Below, in pieces: positions 9,126 through 18,280 of a stretch of 64,000 nucleotides of DNA (position 1 is the first letter of the stretch; each line of letters opens with the position of its first letter). The notes under the pieces are model-generated. The model was not told the DNA's origin, made no database searches, and saw only the letters and a program-made list of their open reading frames with translations. Source of the stretch: Oscillospiraceae bacterium (GTDB lineage Bacteria; Bacillota; Clostridia; Oscillospirales; Acutalibacteraceae); contig SVOW01000009.1 in the NCBI GenBank assembly GCA_015066175.1, positions 1 through 64,000 of the forward strand. Reading direction: 5' to 3'. A program made the translations under genes and the position numbers.

Positions 9126-12100
9126 ATGAAAATTTCCAAAAGAATTGTAAGTTCAGTTATGGTTCTTCTTATGGTTATGTCCGTATGCAGTGCTGGTTTT
9201 ACAGCTTTTGCAGTTGAATCAAACGGTTCTATCCTTAAGGAAATCGTATTAGAGCCCACTCCACGTCCTCAGGTTCAGTTCTATTGCACAGAAGTAACGA
9301 GAGTTGCAAAAGGTGCAAACTCAATGGAACCCGGAAATCAGATTGTTAAAGCAACACCTTCAGGTGTTCCTGAACTTTCCGGTGATCACGTTTCACAGGC
9401 TTATGCAGGCGAAATTCCTGCCGCAACGAGAATTACTTTTGTTTCTCCCACTGCAGGTGTTTCGATTACAAAGTTTTCTTGCGATAACAGCACAGTAACT
9501 TTTTCAGACACATCTTTCACAGCCCCCGGTACATATACGATTGATGTTACAGGCGGTACGGCAGAACCGGGCTCAGCAATTACCTTCACCATTGACTACA
9601 CGTGGACAGATGGTAACACATATCAGGAAAAATGTGTAACATATGTTGAAAACATCGCAACAGGCGGCGCTTTTGCAGAACTCAGAGTTACATGGAAACC
9701 TTATAACGGTACATCATCATGGTATAGAGGCTACGCTTCTGCTATTACCCGTGTGCTTGGTAAAGGCGTTTACTATGAAACACCCGCTGATGCCGGCATG
9801 ACACAAAGAACAGGTTCATACAACGTAGCAACCAAAGCTTTCACAGATGGTTCAGGTCTTACATCTTACTACGAAGAAGAACGTGTTGAATCTGCTGGTC
9901 TTTTCTCTAATCCCAGAGAAACTATTGACCATACAAAATTTATTACCGGTACTTCACAGGCTCATGTTTATCTTGACGCTTCAGTTTCAAATTCACTTGC
10001 TGATATTAATCTGCGAATTGACGCAAATGTTGGTAACGAAAATGGTGAGACCCACGTAAGAAACAATGATACTCCAAACATTGCTTTAGGTGAATCTTAC
10101 GTATTTGCAGGTGCACAGACAACTGCTCCTTCAGGCTATTCAACAAACTCAGTTGCACAAGCAACTATCGGTTATTCTGTTCCCGAAAGAAGTAACTACG
10201 GTTTCGATAGTCAAAACGGAGCTTACAGCACAATTACTTCAGGTACAAGAAACGGTGGACATATTATTACATCCCACCTTAACGGTTCTGTTGCAGGCCT
10301 TGTAAGTGGATCTGCTTATACCGTTGTTAACAGATATTATGCATATTTCAGAGGTTCATATGCGTATATTACAAACTCACCTATTGTTCCCATTGTAATG
10401 ACATTCCATGTTGTTGATAAAGGAGCTCTCCGAGATCTTGTAAACTACGTTATGACAAGCGACCCTGATGTTCCCACAACACGTACACAGAAGAAAGGTG
10501 CTAATCCACAGGCTTGGTATTATCGTTCCGGTTTTTCAGCATTCCAGAATGCTTATGTTGACGCAGTCCGTGTTCTCAACAATCCCAAAGCAACTCAGTC
10601 TGAAATTGATGCTTCAACAAAATCACTTCAGACTATGTATAATAACCTTCAGCTGAAAACTGCTGATTATACACGCGTAAACGAACTTTATGATCAGGCA
10701 GATGCAATTATTGAAAATGAAGAAGCATATCCGCCTTCAGACATTGCTCTTATCAGAGAAGCACAGGAAATGGTAACAAAGAGTTATTCAATTCTCTATC
10801 AGAGTGCAGTTGACCAGATGGCAGAAAATCTTCAGATTGCTATTGACAGAGCGATGCCCTACGCTGCAAACTACGAAGACATTTATACTCTTAAACAGCA
10901 GTATGATGCTATGGACAAATCTCTTTACGAGCCCGACCTTATAGCAGCAGTTGATGCAGCATTTGCAAAAGTTGATTATACTCTCACTGCTCTTGAACAA
11001 GATAAAGTTGATGCGTGGGCAGCTGAAATTGAAGATGCAATGAATAACCTTGTACCTCTTACAGCAAACTTTGATGCACTTATTACAACACTTGGCGAAG
11101 CAAAGGGTATCGACAGAACTCTTTATATAAACGGTTCGCTTCTTCTTGATCCGATGGAAGCAGCGGAAGCAGCAATTGCAGATAATGCAGCAAATCCGTG
11201 GTTAGCTTCAAGACAGAACGAAGTAGATGCTCTTGAACAGAATCTCCGCGAAAAAATTGACGGCCTTATTTTGAGAAGTGTTTACAAAGTTGACCTTAAA
11301 GAAGCACTTGATAAAGAAATTCCGGGCATAACAGAATACTATAATCAGGATATTCTTGCAGAGTATCAGGCTCTTGTAGCAGAAGGTACAGAAATGTACA
11401 ATGACGATACGCTTACAATTTTCAACCAGGCAGAAATCGACGAAATGACTGAGGCTATCAAAGCAAAATATGAAGAACTTATGGCTTCATATGATGATTC
11501 CTGCAGACATCCTATCGTTGAAGATGCAGTAGTTGAAAATAATGTTGACCCTGACTGCGTAAATGCAGGTTCTTATGACCTTGTAGTTTATTGTTCAGAA
11601 TGTGGTGAAGAAGTATCACGTGAGACAATCGTAGTTGATGCACTTGGTCACACAGAAGGCGAAGCAGTTAAAGAAAACGAGGTTGCTGCAACTGCCACAA
11701 CAGATGGTTCATATGATACAGTAGTTTACTGTACAGTATGTGGCGAAGAAATATCACGTGAAACAACTGTTGTTCCTGCACTCGGTCACACTCCTGCAGA
11801 AGCAGTAGAAGAAAACAGAGTTGAAGCAACATGTACAGAAGACGGTTCATACGATATGGTAATTTACTGTACTTGCTGTACTCCCGCAGTTGAACTTTCA
11901 CGCGAAACAATCACAATTGACGCTCTCGGTCACACAGACGGTGAAGCGGTTATCGAAAACGAAGTTGCTGCTGATTGTGTAAACGATGGTTCATACGATA
12001 CAGTAGTTTACTGCTCAGTTTGCGGCGAAGAACTTTCTCGCGAATCAATCACAGTTGAAGCTCTCGGCCATACAGAAGCAGAAGCTGTTGAAGAAAACAG

Positions 12101-12629
12101 AGTTGAAGCTACTTATGAAGCAGCAGGTTCATACGATTCAGTAGTTTACTGCGCAGTATGCGGAGAAGAACTTTCTCGCGATACAATTGAAATTCCGATG
12201 CTCGACGGTTACTTCAGAGCAGCAGAAGGCACAACAACAGTTATCGATACAGAACTCGGTTACATCTATGGCCTTGACATCGGTCTTGCAGACCTTGAAG
12301 ATTATGTAGACTACTCATCAAGCGTTTCATACGAAACACCCGACGGAATCGGTACAGGTATGACACTTACAACATTCCGCGGCGGCGAAGAATGGGAAAC
12401 TTACACAATCGTTATCTTCGGTGACCTTAACGGTGACGGCGTTATTGATATTTACGATTCATCAATCCTTGCAGCAATTGTAAACGGTGATATCGAATTT
12501 GACGAAGGTGCAGCAGAACTCTTTGCAGCTGACCTCAATGGCGATACAGCAATTGATATTTATGACCTCGCAATTCTCAATGCAGTTGTAAACGGCGAAG
12601 TTGAAATAGAGCAGGTTCCTTATGTATAA
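9126..12629 (+). CDS. Large secreted modular protein with five Cys repeats and a C-terminal dockerin
   Basis: 1167 aa. A signal peptide (about 1-29, ending near AFAVES) is followed by a beta-rich region to about 430 and a helical FIVAR-like region at about 435-790 with segments such as SLQTMYNNLQ. Five tandem repeats of about 46 aa follow (about 794-1025), with the core GSYDxVVYCxxCGEExSRET and a GHTxxEAVxEN lead. The C-terminal dockerin I (about 1098-1163) has two calcium loops, DLNGDGVIDIYD and DLNGDTAIDIYD. The dockerin implies docking to a cohesin, in a cellulosome-like complex or on the cell surface. No catalytic domain is recognised, so an adhesion or scaffold-associated role is likely. 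Confidence 0.85.
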   Translation: MKISKRIVSSVMVLLMVMSVCSAGFTAFAVESNGSILKEIVLEPTPRPQVQFYCTEVTRVAKGANSMEPGNQIVKATPSGVPELSGDHVSQAYAGEIPAATRITFVSPTAGVSITKFSCDNSTVTFSDTSFTAPGTYTIDVTGGTAEPGSAITFTIDYTWTDGNTYQEKCVTYVENIATGGAFAELRVTWKPYNGTSSWYRGYASAITRVLGKGVYYETPADAGMTQRTGSYNVATKAFTDGSGLTSYYEEERVESAGLFSNPRETIDHTKFITGTSQAHVYLDASVSNSLADINLRIDANVGNENGETHVRNNDTPNIALGESYVFAGAQTTAPSGYSTNSVAQATIGYSVPERSNYGFDSQNGAYSTITSGTRNGGHIITSHLNGSVAGLVSGSAYTVVNRYYAYFRGSYAYITNSPIVPIVMTFHVVDKGALRDLVNYVMTSDPDVPTTRTQKKGANPQAWYYRSGFSAFQNAYVDAVRVLNNPKATQSEIDASTKSLQTMYNNLQLKTADYTRVNELYDQADAIIENEEAYPPSDIALIREAQEMVTKSYSILYQSAVDQMAENLQIAIDRAMPYAANYEDIYTLKQQYDAMDKSLYEPDLIAAVDAAFAKVDYTLTALEQDKVDAWAAEIEDAMNNLVPLTANFDALITTLGEAKGIDRTLYINGSLLLDPMEAAEAAIADNAANPWLASRQNEVDALEQNLREKIDGLILRSVYKVDLKEALDKEIPGITEYYNQDILAEYQALVAEGTEMYNDDTLTIFNQAEIDEMTEAIKAKYEELMASYDDSCRHPIVEDAVVENNVDPDCVNAGSYDLVVYCSECGEEVSRETIVVDALGHTEGEAVKENEVAATATTDGSYDTVVYCTVCGEEISRETTVVPALGHTPAEAVEENRVEATCTEDGSYDMVIYCTCCTPAVELSRETITIDALGHTDGEAVIENEVAADCVNDGSYDTVVYCSVCGEELSRESITVEALGHTEAEAVEENRVEATYEAAGSYDSVVYCAVCGEELSRDTIEIPMLDGYFRAAEGTTTVIDTELGYIYGLDIGLADLEDYVDYSSSVSYETPDGIGTGMTLTTFRGGEEWETYTIVIFGDLNGDGVIDIYDSSILAAIVNGDIEFDEGAAELFAADLNGDTAIDIYDLAILNAVVNGEVEIEQVPYV
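11500..12200 (+). repeat. Five tandem repeats of about 138 bp inside the dockerin protein gene
   Basis: Each unit encodes about 46 residues with a CxxC pair in YCxxCGEE. The third unit is altered to YCTCCTPAVE. Units 1, 3 and 4 carry an extra Cys before GSYD. The similarity at DNA level suggests expansion by recombination. Confidence 0.85.
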
Positions 12630-12637
12630 TTAATTCT

Positions 12638-12668
12638 ACAAGGGAGAGGTTTTCCTCTCCCTTGTTTT
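12638..12668 (+). terminator. Terminator of the dockerin gene
   Basis: A 12-bp stem (12638-12649 with 12654-12665) with a TTTT loop and a following TTTT. Confidence 0.85.
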
Positions 12669-12680
12669 ACGAAAGTAAAC

Positions 12681-12726
12681 GCAGTCAGTTCGAAACCATC
12701 CTGACTTTAAATAAAACTACGGAGTT
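12681..12726 (+). promoter_or_regulatory. Candidate preQ1-I riboswitch controlling queT
   Basis: A 6-bp P1 (AGTCAG 12683-12688 with CTGACT 12701-12706) encloses a 12-nt loop that starts TTC and ends C, as in class I preQ1 aptamers. After P1 comes an A-rich tail ending AAAACTA, immediately against the CGGAG ribosome site. The consensus tail is close to AAAAACTA followed by GGAG, giving translational control. The pairing of the tail with the loop is less clear than in textbook examples. Position before a queuosine-precursor transporter gene is strong context. Confidence 0.7.
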
Positions 12727-12734
12727 GGAATAAA

Positions 12735-13256
12735 ATGACAAATAAGAAAACACGCTTCCTCGTGGAAAGCGCAATTATCGCTGCAATTTATGCAGCACTT
12801 ACACTGGCAATTTACCCTTTATCTTATGGTGCAGTGCAGTTCAGATTTTCAGAAGCACTTACTGTTCTGCCTGTTTTCACACCTGCAGCAATTCCCGGCC
12901 TTGCAGTGGGCTGTCTGATAGCAAATCTGGCAGGTCCTATGTCCTGGATAGATGCAATTTTCGGCACACTCGCCACTGTTCTTGCGGCGATGTGCACATA
13001 TTTTACACGTAATATAAAATTCAAAAGCATGCCCCTTTTATCACTTGTTTTTCCTGTTATTTTCAACGCATTGATAATCGGACTTGAAATAAATCTTTTC
13101 TTTCTTCCGTCAGGAGAAGCATTCACTTTTGCAGGATTTTTGATAAGTGCATTGTGGGTAGGTGTGGGCGAAGCAGTTGTTTGTTTCCTGCTCGGCACGC
13201 CTCTGGCTGTAGCATTGGACAAAAGCAGACTTTTCAAAAAAGGAGTAATACGATGA
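12735..13256 (+). CDS. queT: QueT-family queuosine-precursor transporter (ECF substrate-binding subunit)
   Basis: 173 aa, five to six hydrophobic helices. The segments AIYAALTLAIYPLSYGAVQFRFSEA and PGLAVGCLIANLAGP are typical of the QueT (DUF988) family. It is the S component that binds preQ1 or a related deazapurine and works with a shared ECF energising module, which is not in this window. The candidate preQ1 riboswitch directly upstream supports the call. It overlaps the nth start by four bases (ATGA), so the two are translationally coupled. Confidence 0.9.
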   Translation: MTNKKTRFLVESAIIAAIYAALTLAIYPLSYGAVQFRFSEALTVLPVFTPAAIPGLAVGCLIANLAGPMSWIDAIFGTLATVLAAMCTYFTRNIKFKSMPLLSLVFPVIFNALIIGLEINLFFLPSGEAFTFAGFLISALWVGVGEAVVCFLLGTPLAVALDKSRLFKKGVIR

Positions 13257-13879
13257 CTAAAAAAGAACTTGCTTTAAAATCAGTAGACGCATTAAAAGAA
13301 AAATATCCTGAAGCAATTTGTTCTCTTGTAGCATCCAATCCTTTTGAACTGCTTGTAGCAACAAGGCTTTCTGCCCAATGTACAGATGCAAGAGTAAATA
13401 TTGTAACACCTCCTATGTTTGCAAAATATAAAACCCTTGAAGATTATGCAAACGCTGATGTAAAAGACATTGAAGATTTCGTCCGTCCCTGCGGATTTTT
13501 CAGAACAAAAGCCGCTGATATTGTGGGAATGGCGCAGAAAATTCTTGCTGATTTTAACGGCAAAGTTCCCGATAATATCGAAGATTTAACTTCTCTGCCC
13601 GGAGTCGGCAGAAAAACCGCAAACTTAATCTGCGGAGATGTTTACGGCAAGCCTGCAGTTGTGGCAGATACACATCTTATCAGAATTTCAAACAGAATCG
13701 GTCTTGTTGACACAAAAGACCCGAAGAAAGTTGAGTTGGAGCTAAAAAAAATATTGCCCCCTGAAGAGAGCAATGATTTCTGCCACAGATGCGTACTTTT
13801 CGGCAGAGATATCTGCACAGCAAGAAAAGCAAAATGCGATGAATGTAATCTGAATTCTTTCTGCAAAAAGAAAATATAA
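13253..13879 (+). CDS. nth: Endonuclease III
   Basis: 208 aa from the ATG at 13253, which overlaps the queT stop. It is a bifunctional DNA glycosylase/AP lyase that removes oxidised pyrimidines. The helix-hairpin-helix LPGVGRKTA (115-123) carries catalytic Lys121, and Asp139 sits in VADTH. The iron-sulfur ligands C188, C195, C198 and C204 follow the family spacing C-x6-C-x2-C-x5-C. All key residues are present and the length is normal. It is co-transcribed with queT, and a terminator follows at once. Confidence 0.96.
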   Translation: MTKKELALKSVDALKEKYPEAICSLVASNPFELLVATRLSAQCTDARVNIVTPPMFAKYKTLEDYANADVKDIEDFVRPCGFFRTKAADIVGMAQKILADFNGKVPDNIEDLTSLPGVGRKTANLICGDVYGKPAVVADTHLIRISNRIGLVDTKDPKKVELELKKILPPEESNDFCHRCVLFGRDICTARKAKCDECNLNSFCKKKI

Positions 13880-13889
13880 GAAAAAATAA

Positions 13890-13926
13890 AGCCTCGTAAA
13901 GCGTAAAACTTTACGAGGTTCATTTT
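13890..13926. terminator. Bidirectional terminator between nth and the GH125 gene
   Basis: CCTCGTAAAG (13892-13901) pairs with CTTTACGAGG (13909-13918); a T run follows on the plus strand and a T-rich tract on the minus strand. It serves two converging units. Confidence 0.85.
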
Positions 13927-15195
13927 TTAAAACTCAAGTGTTTCAAGCATCTGAGCAAAGAGTGTGTTTGCCCATGCAAACCATGTTCTTGAGAAAATTG
14001 TGGGATCGTCCACATTGAATGATTCGTGCATGAAATTTGTACCTGCGTGAGTTCTGCTTATCATTTCAAGACATTCCATAATTTCTTCTTTGCTGTTGCT
14101 TGTAAGAATCTGCATTGTCAGAGCAATGTGCCAGATGCTGTTTTTGGGTGTATGGGGGCTTCCTACGCCTTTAGCCACTTTGCCTTCAAAATAATAGGGA
14201 TTATCTTTCGAGAGAATAAATCTTCTTGTATTCTGATAAATTTCGTCATCTTTATCACAATAACCAAGATAAGGTGCTGCCATAAGGCTGGGAGAATTGG
14301 CATCATCCATAAGATTGTAATTGCCGAAACCGTCAGTTTCATAAGCATAAATTCTGCCGTATTTGGGATGAAGATAAATGGCGTAGTTTTTAATTCCGTC
14401 GTCTATTTCGCTTGAGAGCATCATGCATTTTTTTGCAAGAACTTCATTCCTGAAACCGATTTCTGCCATTTCTGCTGCGTATTTCATAGCAACAACTGCC
14501 ATCATATTTGAGGGCACAAGATAGTTGAAAATACAACTGTCATCAGATGGTCTGAAACCTGACCATGTCATTCCTGTGAAATTAACAGGTCTGCCGTAAC
14601 CGCCGAAAGCCATTGTATCAGAAGGTCTTGCACCTTCTCTGTCAAAGAAATAAGTTGAGTTTTCAGCGTGATGCTGTTCTTTTATAAAATGGTCAGTAAT
14701 TGTTTCAAGCATTCTTTCAAATTCTTCAGTGAAAATTTCCTTATCGCCTGTAACTTTGAAATATTCATATGAGAGGTAAATTGATGCGCAGAGTGAATCA
14801 ACTTCATATTTTCTTTCCCATATCAATTCGTGCTCAAAATCAGTGTTATCTTTCCAACTGTCTTTAGTGGGTTTTGCATTGAATGCATTTGAATAAGGGT
14901 CAAGGTTTACATAATACGCATGTTTGGCAATAACACCTCTTAAAATTTCCCTCAGGTCTTCATCTTCTGAGGCGTATTTGATGTAAGGCTTAAGCTGTGC
15001 TGCACTGTCACGAAGCCACATTGCAGGAATATCGCCTGTAATTACAAAATAACTGCCGTCAGGAAGTTCCTGAGTTGTTGTTTCAATTGTGTTGAGAAAA
15101 CATTGTTTTGCAAGTGGAGCAAGTGAAGGAAAATGTTTTTCCATTTTCTTTTCAAGTTCATCAGCTTTTCTGATGAGAATTTCAGGTGTTTTCAT
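13927..15195 (-). CDS. GH125 exo-alpha-1,6-mannosidase
   Basis: 422 aa, cytoplasmic (no signal). The start of the (alpha/alpha)6 barrel carries GDIPAMWLRDSAAQ, a hallmark of GH125 (old DUF1237). It also carries NAKPTKDSWKDNTDF, YEVDSLC and WSGFRPSDDSC. Characterised members release alpha-1,6-linked mannose from N-glycan-derived oligosaccharides by an inverting mechanism. It is the last gene of the rfbB operon, 17 bp after lepA. With manA and the GH38-like gene elsewhere in the window it suggests mannoside use. Confidence 0.93.
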   Translation of the reverse strand: MKTPEILIRKADELEKKMEKHFPSLAPLAKQCFLNTIETTTQELPDGSYFVITGDIPAMWLRDSAAQLKPYIKYASEDEDLREILRGVIAKHAYYVNLDPYSNAFNAKPTKDSWKDNTDFEHELIWERKYEVDSLCASIYLSYEYFKVTGDKEIFTEEFERMLETITDHFIKEQHHAENSTYFFDREGARPSDTMAFGGYGRPVNFTGMTWSGFRPSDDSCIFNYLVPSNMMAVVAMKYAAEMAEIGFRNEVLAKKCMMLSSEIDDGIKNYAIYLHPKYGRIYAYETDGFGNYNLMDDANSPSLMAAPYLGYCDKDDEIYQNTRRFILSKDNPYYFEGKVAKGVGSPHTPKNSIWHIALTMQILTSNSKEEIMECLEMISRTHAGTNFMHESFNVDDPTIFSRTWFAWANTLFAQMLETLEF

Positions 15196-15212
15196 TATTG
15201 TAAAGCTCCTTT

Positions 15213-17015
15213 TTATTCATCAAGTTTAAGCACAGCCATAAATGCATCCTGAGGCACTTCAACTGTACCGAAGTGACGCATACGTTTCTTACCTTCCTTC
15301 TGTTTTTCAAGAAGTTTCTTTTTACGTGTGATGTCACCACCGTAACATTTTGCAAGAACGTCTTTACGCATTGCTTTGATAGTTTCCCTTGCGATAACTT
15401 TGCCACCAACGCAAAGCTGAACAGGAATTTCAAACATCTGTCTCGGAATATTATCTTTAAGTTTTTCAGCAATTTTTCTTGCTTTTGCATAAGCCTTGTC
15501 AGCGTGGATAATGAACGACAACGCATCCACAATATCGCCGTTGAGAAGCACATCAAGCTTTACAAGTTTTGACTGAACATAGCCTTTGATTTCGTAGTCA
15601 AAAGATGCATAGCCTTTTGTACGTGATTTAAGGCAATCGAAGAAATCGTAAATGATTTCATTAAGTGGTAATTCGTAATGGATATCAACGCGGTCAGAAG
15701 TGATATAGGTCATATCTTTGAACACACCGCGTCTGTCCTGACACAATTCCATAATTGTACCAACATAGTCGCTGGGAGCATAAATGTGAGCGTTTGTTAT
15801 AGGCTCTTCGCAGTGGTCAATAACTGCAGGGTCAGGATAGTGAGTGGGGTTGTCAATTTCAACAACTGAACCATCTGTAAGATAAATTTTATAGATAACA
15901 CTGGGAATTGTTGTTACAAGGTCAAGGTCATATTCTCTTTCAAGTCTTTCCTGAATAATTTCAAGATGAAGAAGTCCAAGGAAACCGCAACGGAAGCCAA
16001 AGCCTAAAGCACCTGATGTTTCAGGCTCATATGAAAGAGCAGCATCGTTAAGTTGAAGTTTTTCAAGCGCATCACGCAGAGCTTCGTAATCAGCACCATC
16101 TGCAGGATAAACGCCGCAGAAAACCATAGGCTGAACCTGTCTGTAACCGGGAAGTGCTTCTTTTGCAGGGTTTGTTGCAAGTGTAACAGTGTCACCAACA
16201 TGTGCATCACTTACAGTTTTGATTGATGCTGTGATGTAGCCAACTTCGCCTGAGGTAAGTTCTTTTGCACTTTCCATCTGCTGTGCACGCATATAACCTA
16301 CGTCAACAACTGTAAATTCAGCACCTGTTGCCATCATCCGCATTGTGTCGCCTGCTTTGATTTTACCGTCTACAATTCTGACGTAAACAATAACACCGCG
16401 GTAGCTGTCGTAAATTGAGTCAAAAATCAAGGCACGCAAAGGCTTATCATCATTGTCTGCAGGTGCAGGTATATCTGCAACAATTCTTTCAAGCACCCGT
16501 TCAACATTTTCGCCTGTTTTAGCACTTACTCTCGGTGCATTTTCACAGTCAAGACCAATAATATCTTCAATTTCTGCAGAAACTCTGTCAGGGTCTGCAG
16601 AAGGCAGATCAATTTTATTGATAACAGGAACGAGCTCAAGGTTGTGGTCAAGAGCAAGATATGTGTTCGCAAGTGTTTGTGCTTCAATACCCTGCGAAGC
16701 ATCGGTTACAAGAATTGCACCTTCGCACGCAGCAAGTGAACGTGAAACCTCGTAGTTAAAGTCCACGTGACCGGGGGTATCAATAAGGTTAAGAACGTAT
16801 TCTTCACCGTCATTTGCTTTGTAATCAAGTTTTACGGCATGGGCTTTAATTGTGATTCCGCGTTCCTTTTCAAGGTCCATATCATCGAGAATCTGCTGTG
16901 TCATTTCTCTTTTTGAAACAGAATCTGTTATTTCAAGAAGTCTGTCAGCAAGAGTTGACTTGCCGTGGTCAATATGTGCAATAATGGAAAAATTTCTTAT
17001 GTTTTCTTTTTTCAA
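15213..17015 (-). CDS. lepA: Elongation factor 4 (LepA), ribosome back-translocating GTPase
   Basis: 600 aa if translation starts at the TTG at 17015, preceded by AGGTGATAA. The frame also has a GTG at 17024, but that GTG lies inside the likely ribosome site. GTPase motifs are G1 AHIDHGKST (13-21), DTPGHVDF and NKIDLPSAD. Domains II, III and V and the LepA-specific C-terminal domain ([12 protein letters not shown], then [17 protein letters not shown]) are complete. It acts on stalled or mistranslocated 70S ribosomes. It is third in a four-gene operon with short spacers. Confidence 0.97.
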   Translation of the reverse strand: MKKENIRNFSIIAHIDHGKSTLADRLLEITDSVSKREMTQQILDDMDLEKERGITIKAHAVKLDYKANDGEEYVLNLIDTPGHVDFNYEVSRSLAACEGAILVTDASQGIEAQTLANTYLALDHNLELVPVINKIDLPSADPDRVSAEIEDIIGLDCENAPRVSAKTGENVERVLERIVADIPAPADNDDKPLRALIFDSIYDSYRGVIVYVRIVDGKIKAGDTMRMMATGAEFTVVDVGYMRAQQMESAKELTSGEVGYITASIKTVSDAHVGDTVTLATNPAKEALPGYRQVQPMVFCGVYPADGADYEALRDALEKLQLNDAALSYEPETSGALGFGFRCGFLGLLHLEIIQERLEREYDLDLVTTIPSVIYKIYLTDGSVVEIDNPTHYPDPAVIDHCEEPITNAHIYAPSDYVGTIMELCQDRRGVFKDMTYITSDRVDIHYELPLNEIIYDFFDCLKSRTKGYASFDYEIKGYVQSKLVKLDVLLNGDIVDALSFIIHADKAYAKARKIAEKLKDNIPRQMFEIPVQLCVGGKVIARETIKAMRKDVLAKCYGGDITRKKKLLEKQKEGKKRMRHFGTVEVPQDAFMAVLKLDE

Positions 17016-17033
17016 AATTATCACCTGAAAAAT

Positions 17034-18278
17034 TTATTTGAGTTTGTGGATAAAAAGTCCGCTTAAAAGTTTTGGTTCAAACCATGTTGATTTAGGGGGC
17101 ATTACTTTGCCCGCATCTGCAATGCTCATCAGGTCATCAAGAGTTGTGGGGAACATTGAAAAGGCAATTTTCATATCACTTTGAGCACGTCTTTCAAGTT
17201 CTTTAAGACCTCTTATGCCGCCTACAAAATCAATTCTCTTGTCTGTTCTCGGGTCAGTAATGCCGAGAATCGGTGAGATAAGATTATTCTGAAGTATTGA
17301 AACATCAAGCCTGTCAACCGGGTCTGATTCATCAAATATACCGTCTTTTGCTGTAAGTTTATACCAGCATTTATCAAGATATAATCCGAAGGTGTGTTTT
17401 TCCTGCGGTCTGAAAGGTTCATACGAATTCTGTTTTTCAACTTCAAATTTTCCGCTTATTTTATTTAAGAATTCATCGTTGTCAAGACCGTTTGTGTCTT
17501 TGATAACTCTGTTATAATCCATAATTTCAAGGTCAGAGTCTGCAAAAAGCACAGCAAGGAAGAAGTTAAATTCTTCTGTGCCGTTGAAATCAGGATTTTC
17601 TTCGCGACGTTTAATGCCGACTTTTGCTGCAGAAGCACATCTGTGGTGCCCGTCTGCAATGTAATAGTCGCCTGCCTGTGACAACATTTCTTTAAGCGAA
17701 GAAATCTGTTTTTCATCTGCAATTTCCCATACAGTCTGCTGAACTTTATCGCTTTCAAAATCGTATATAGGAGAATTTTCTTCGCAGAAAGATTTTATGA
17801 AAGAAGAAATCTCATCCTTGTGTCTGTATGTCAGGAAGATTGGACCTGTGTTTGCATCACAAGTGTCAATATGACGGATCCTGTCTTCTTCTTTATCGGC
17901 TCTTGTAAATTCGTGACGTTTGATTGCACCATTTATATAATCGTCAATTGAGGCAGCACCTACAATACCTGTCTGTGCGCGGCCGTTCATAATCTGACGG
18001 TAAATATAATATTTCGGAGTTACATCGTCGATGCAGATTCCGTCTGATACTAATTTATCAAGGTTTTCTTTTGCTTTATTGTAAACTTCATCTGAATAAA
18101 GATATGTATCTTCAGGCAAATCAATTTCAGCCTTATCAACATGAAGAAATGAATATGGGTTATCTTTTACCATTTCTCTTGCTTCTTCGCTGTTCATAAC
18201 ATCGTAAGGCAAAGCAGCAACTTTATGGGCATATTCAGATTTCGGTCTGATTGCTTTAAGGGGATTGAATATCGCCAT
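17034..18278 (-). CDS. DUF1015 family protein
   Basis: 414 aa, soluble. Family signs are the N-terminal ALPYDVMNSEEAREM, the EFTRADKEEDRIRHID segment and the histidine-rich YYIADGHHRCASA. The biochemical function is not established. The family is widespread in anaerobes and often encoded near metabolic genes. It lies 2 bp after rfbB and 18 bp before lepA, so it is translated from the same transcript. The ADGHHR cluster could bind metal or phosphate, which is inference. Confidence 0.85.
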   Translation of the reverse strand: MAIFNPLKAIRPKSEYAHKVAALPYDVMNSEEAREMVKDNPYSFLHVDKAEIDLPEDTYLYSDEVYNKAKENLDKLVSDGICIDDVTPKYYIYRQIMNGRAQTGIVGAASIDDYINGAIKRHEFTRADKEEDRIRHIDTCDANTGPIFLTYRHKDEISSFIKSFCEENSPIYDFESDKVQQTVWEIADEKQISSLKEMLSQAGDYYIADGHHRCASAAKVGIKRREENPDFNGTEEFNFFLAVLFADSDLEIMDYNRVIKDTNGLDNDEFLNKISGKFEVEKQNSYEPFRPQEKHTFGLYLDKCWYKLTAKDGIFDESDPVDRLDVSILQNNLISPILGITDPRTDKRIDFVGGIRGLKELERRAQSDMKIAFSMFPTTLDDLMSIADAGKVMPPKSTWFEPKLLSGLFIHKLK

Positions 18279-18280
18279 TG

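Noticed and set aside
11500-12200. CRISPR-like periodic repeats
   Set aside because: The period of about 138 bp is in frame with a protein repeat and has no spacers.
14026-14415. 129-codon plus-strand frame inside the GH125 gene
   Set aside because: It is a shadow of a well-conserved glycosidase on the other strand.
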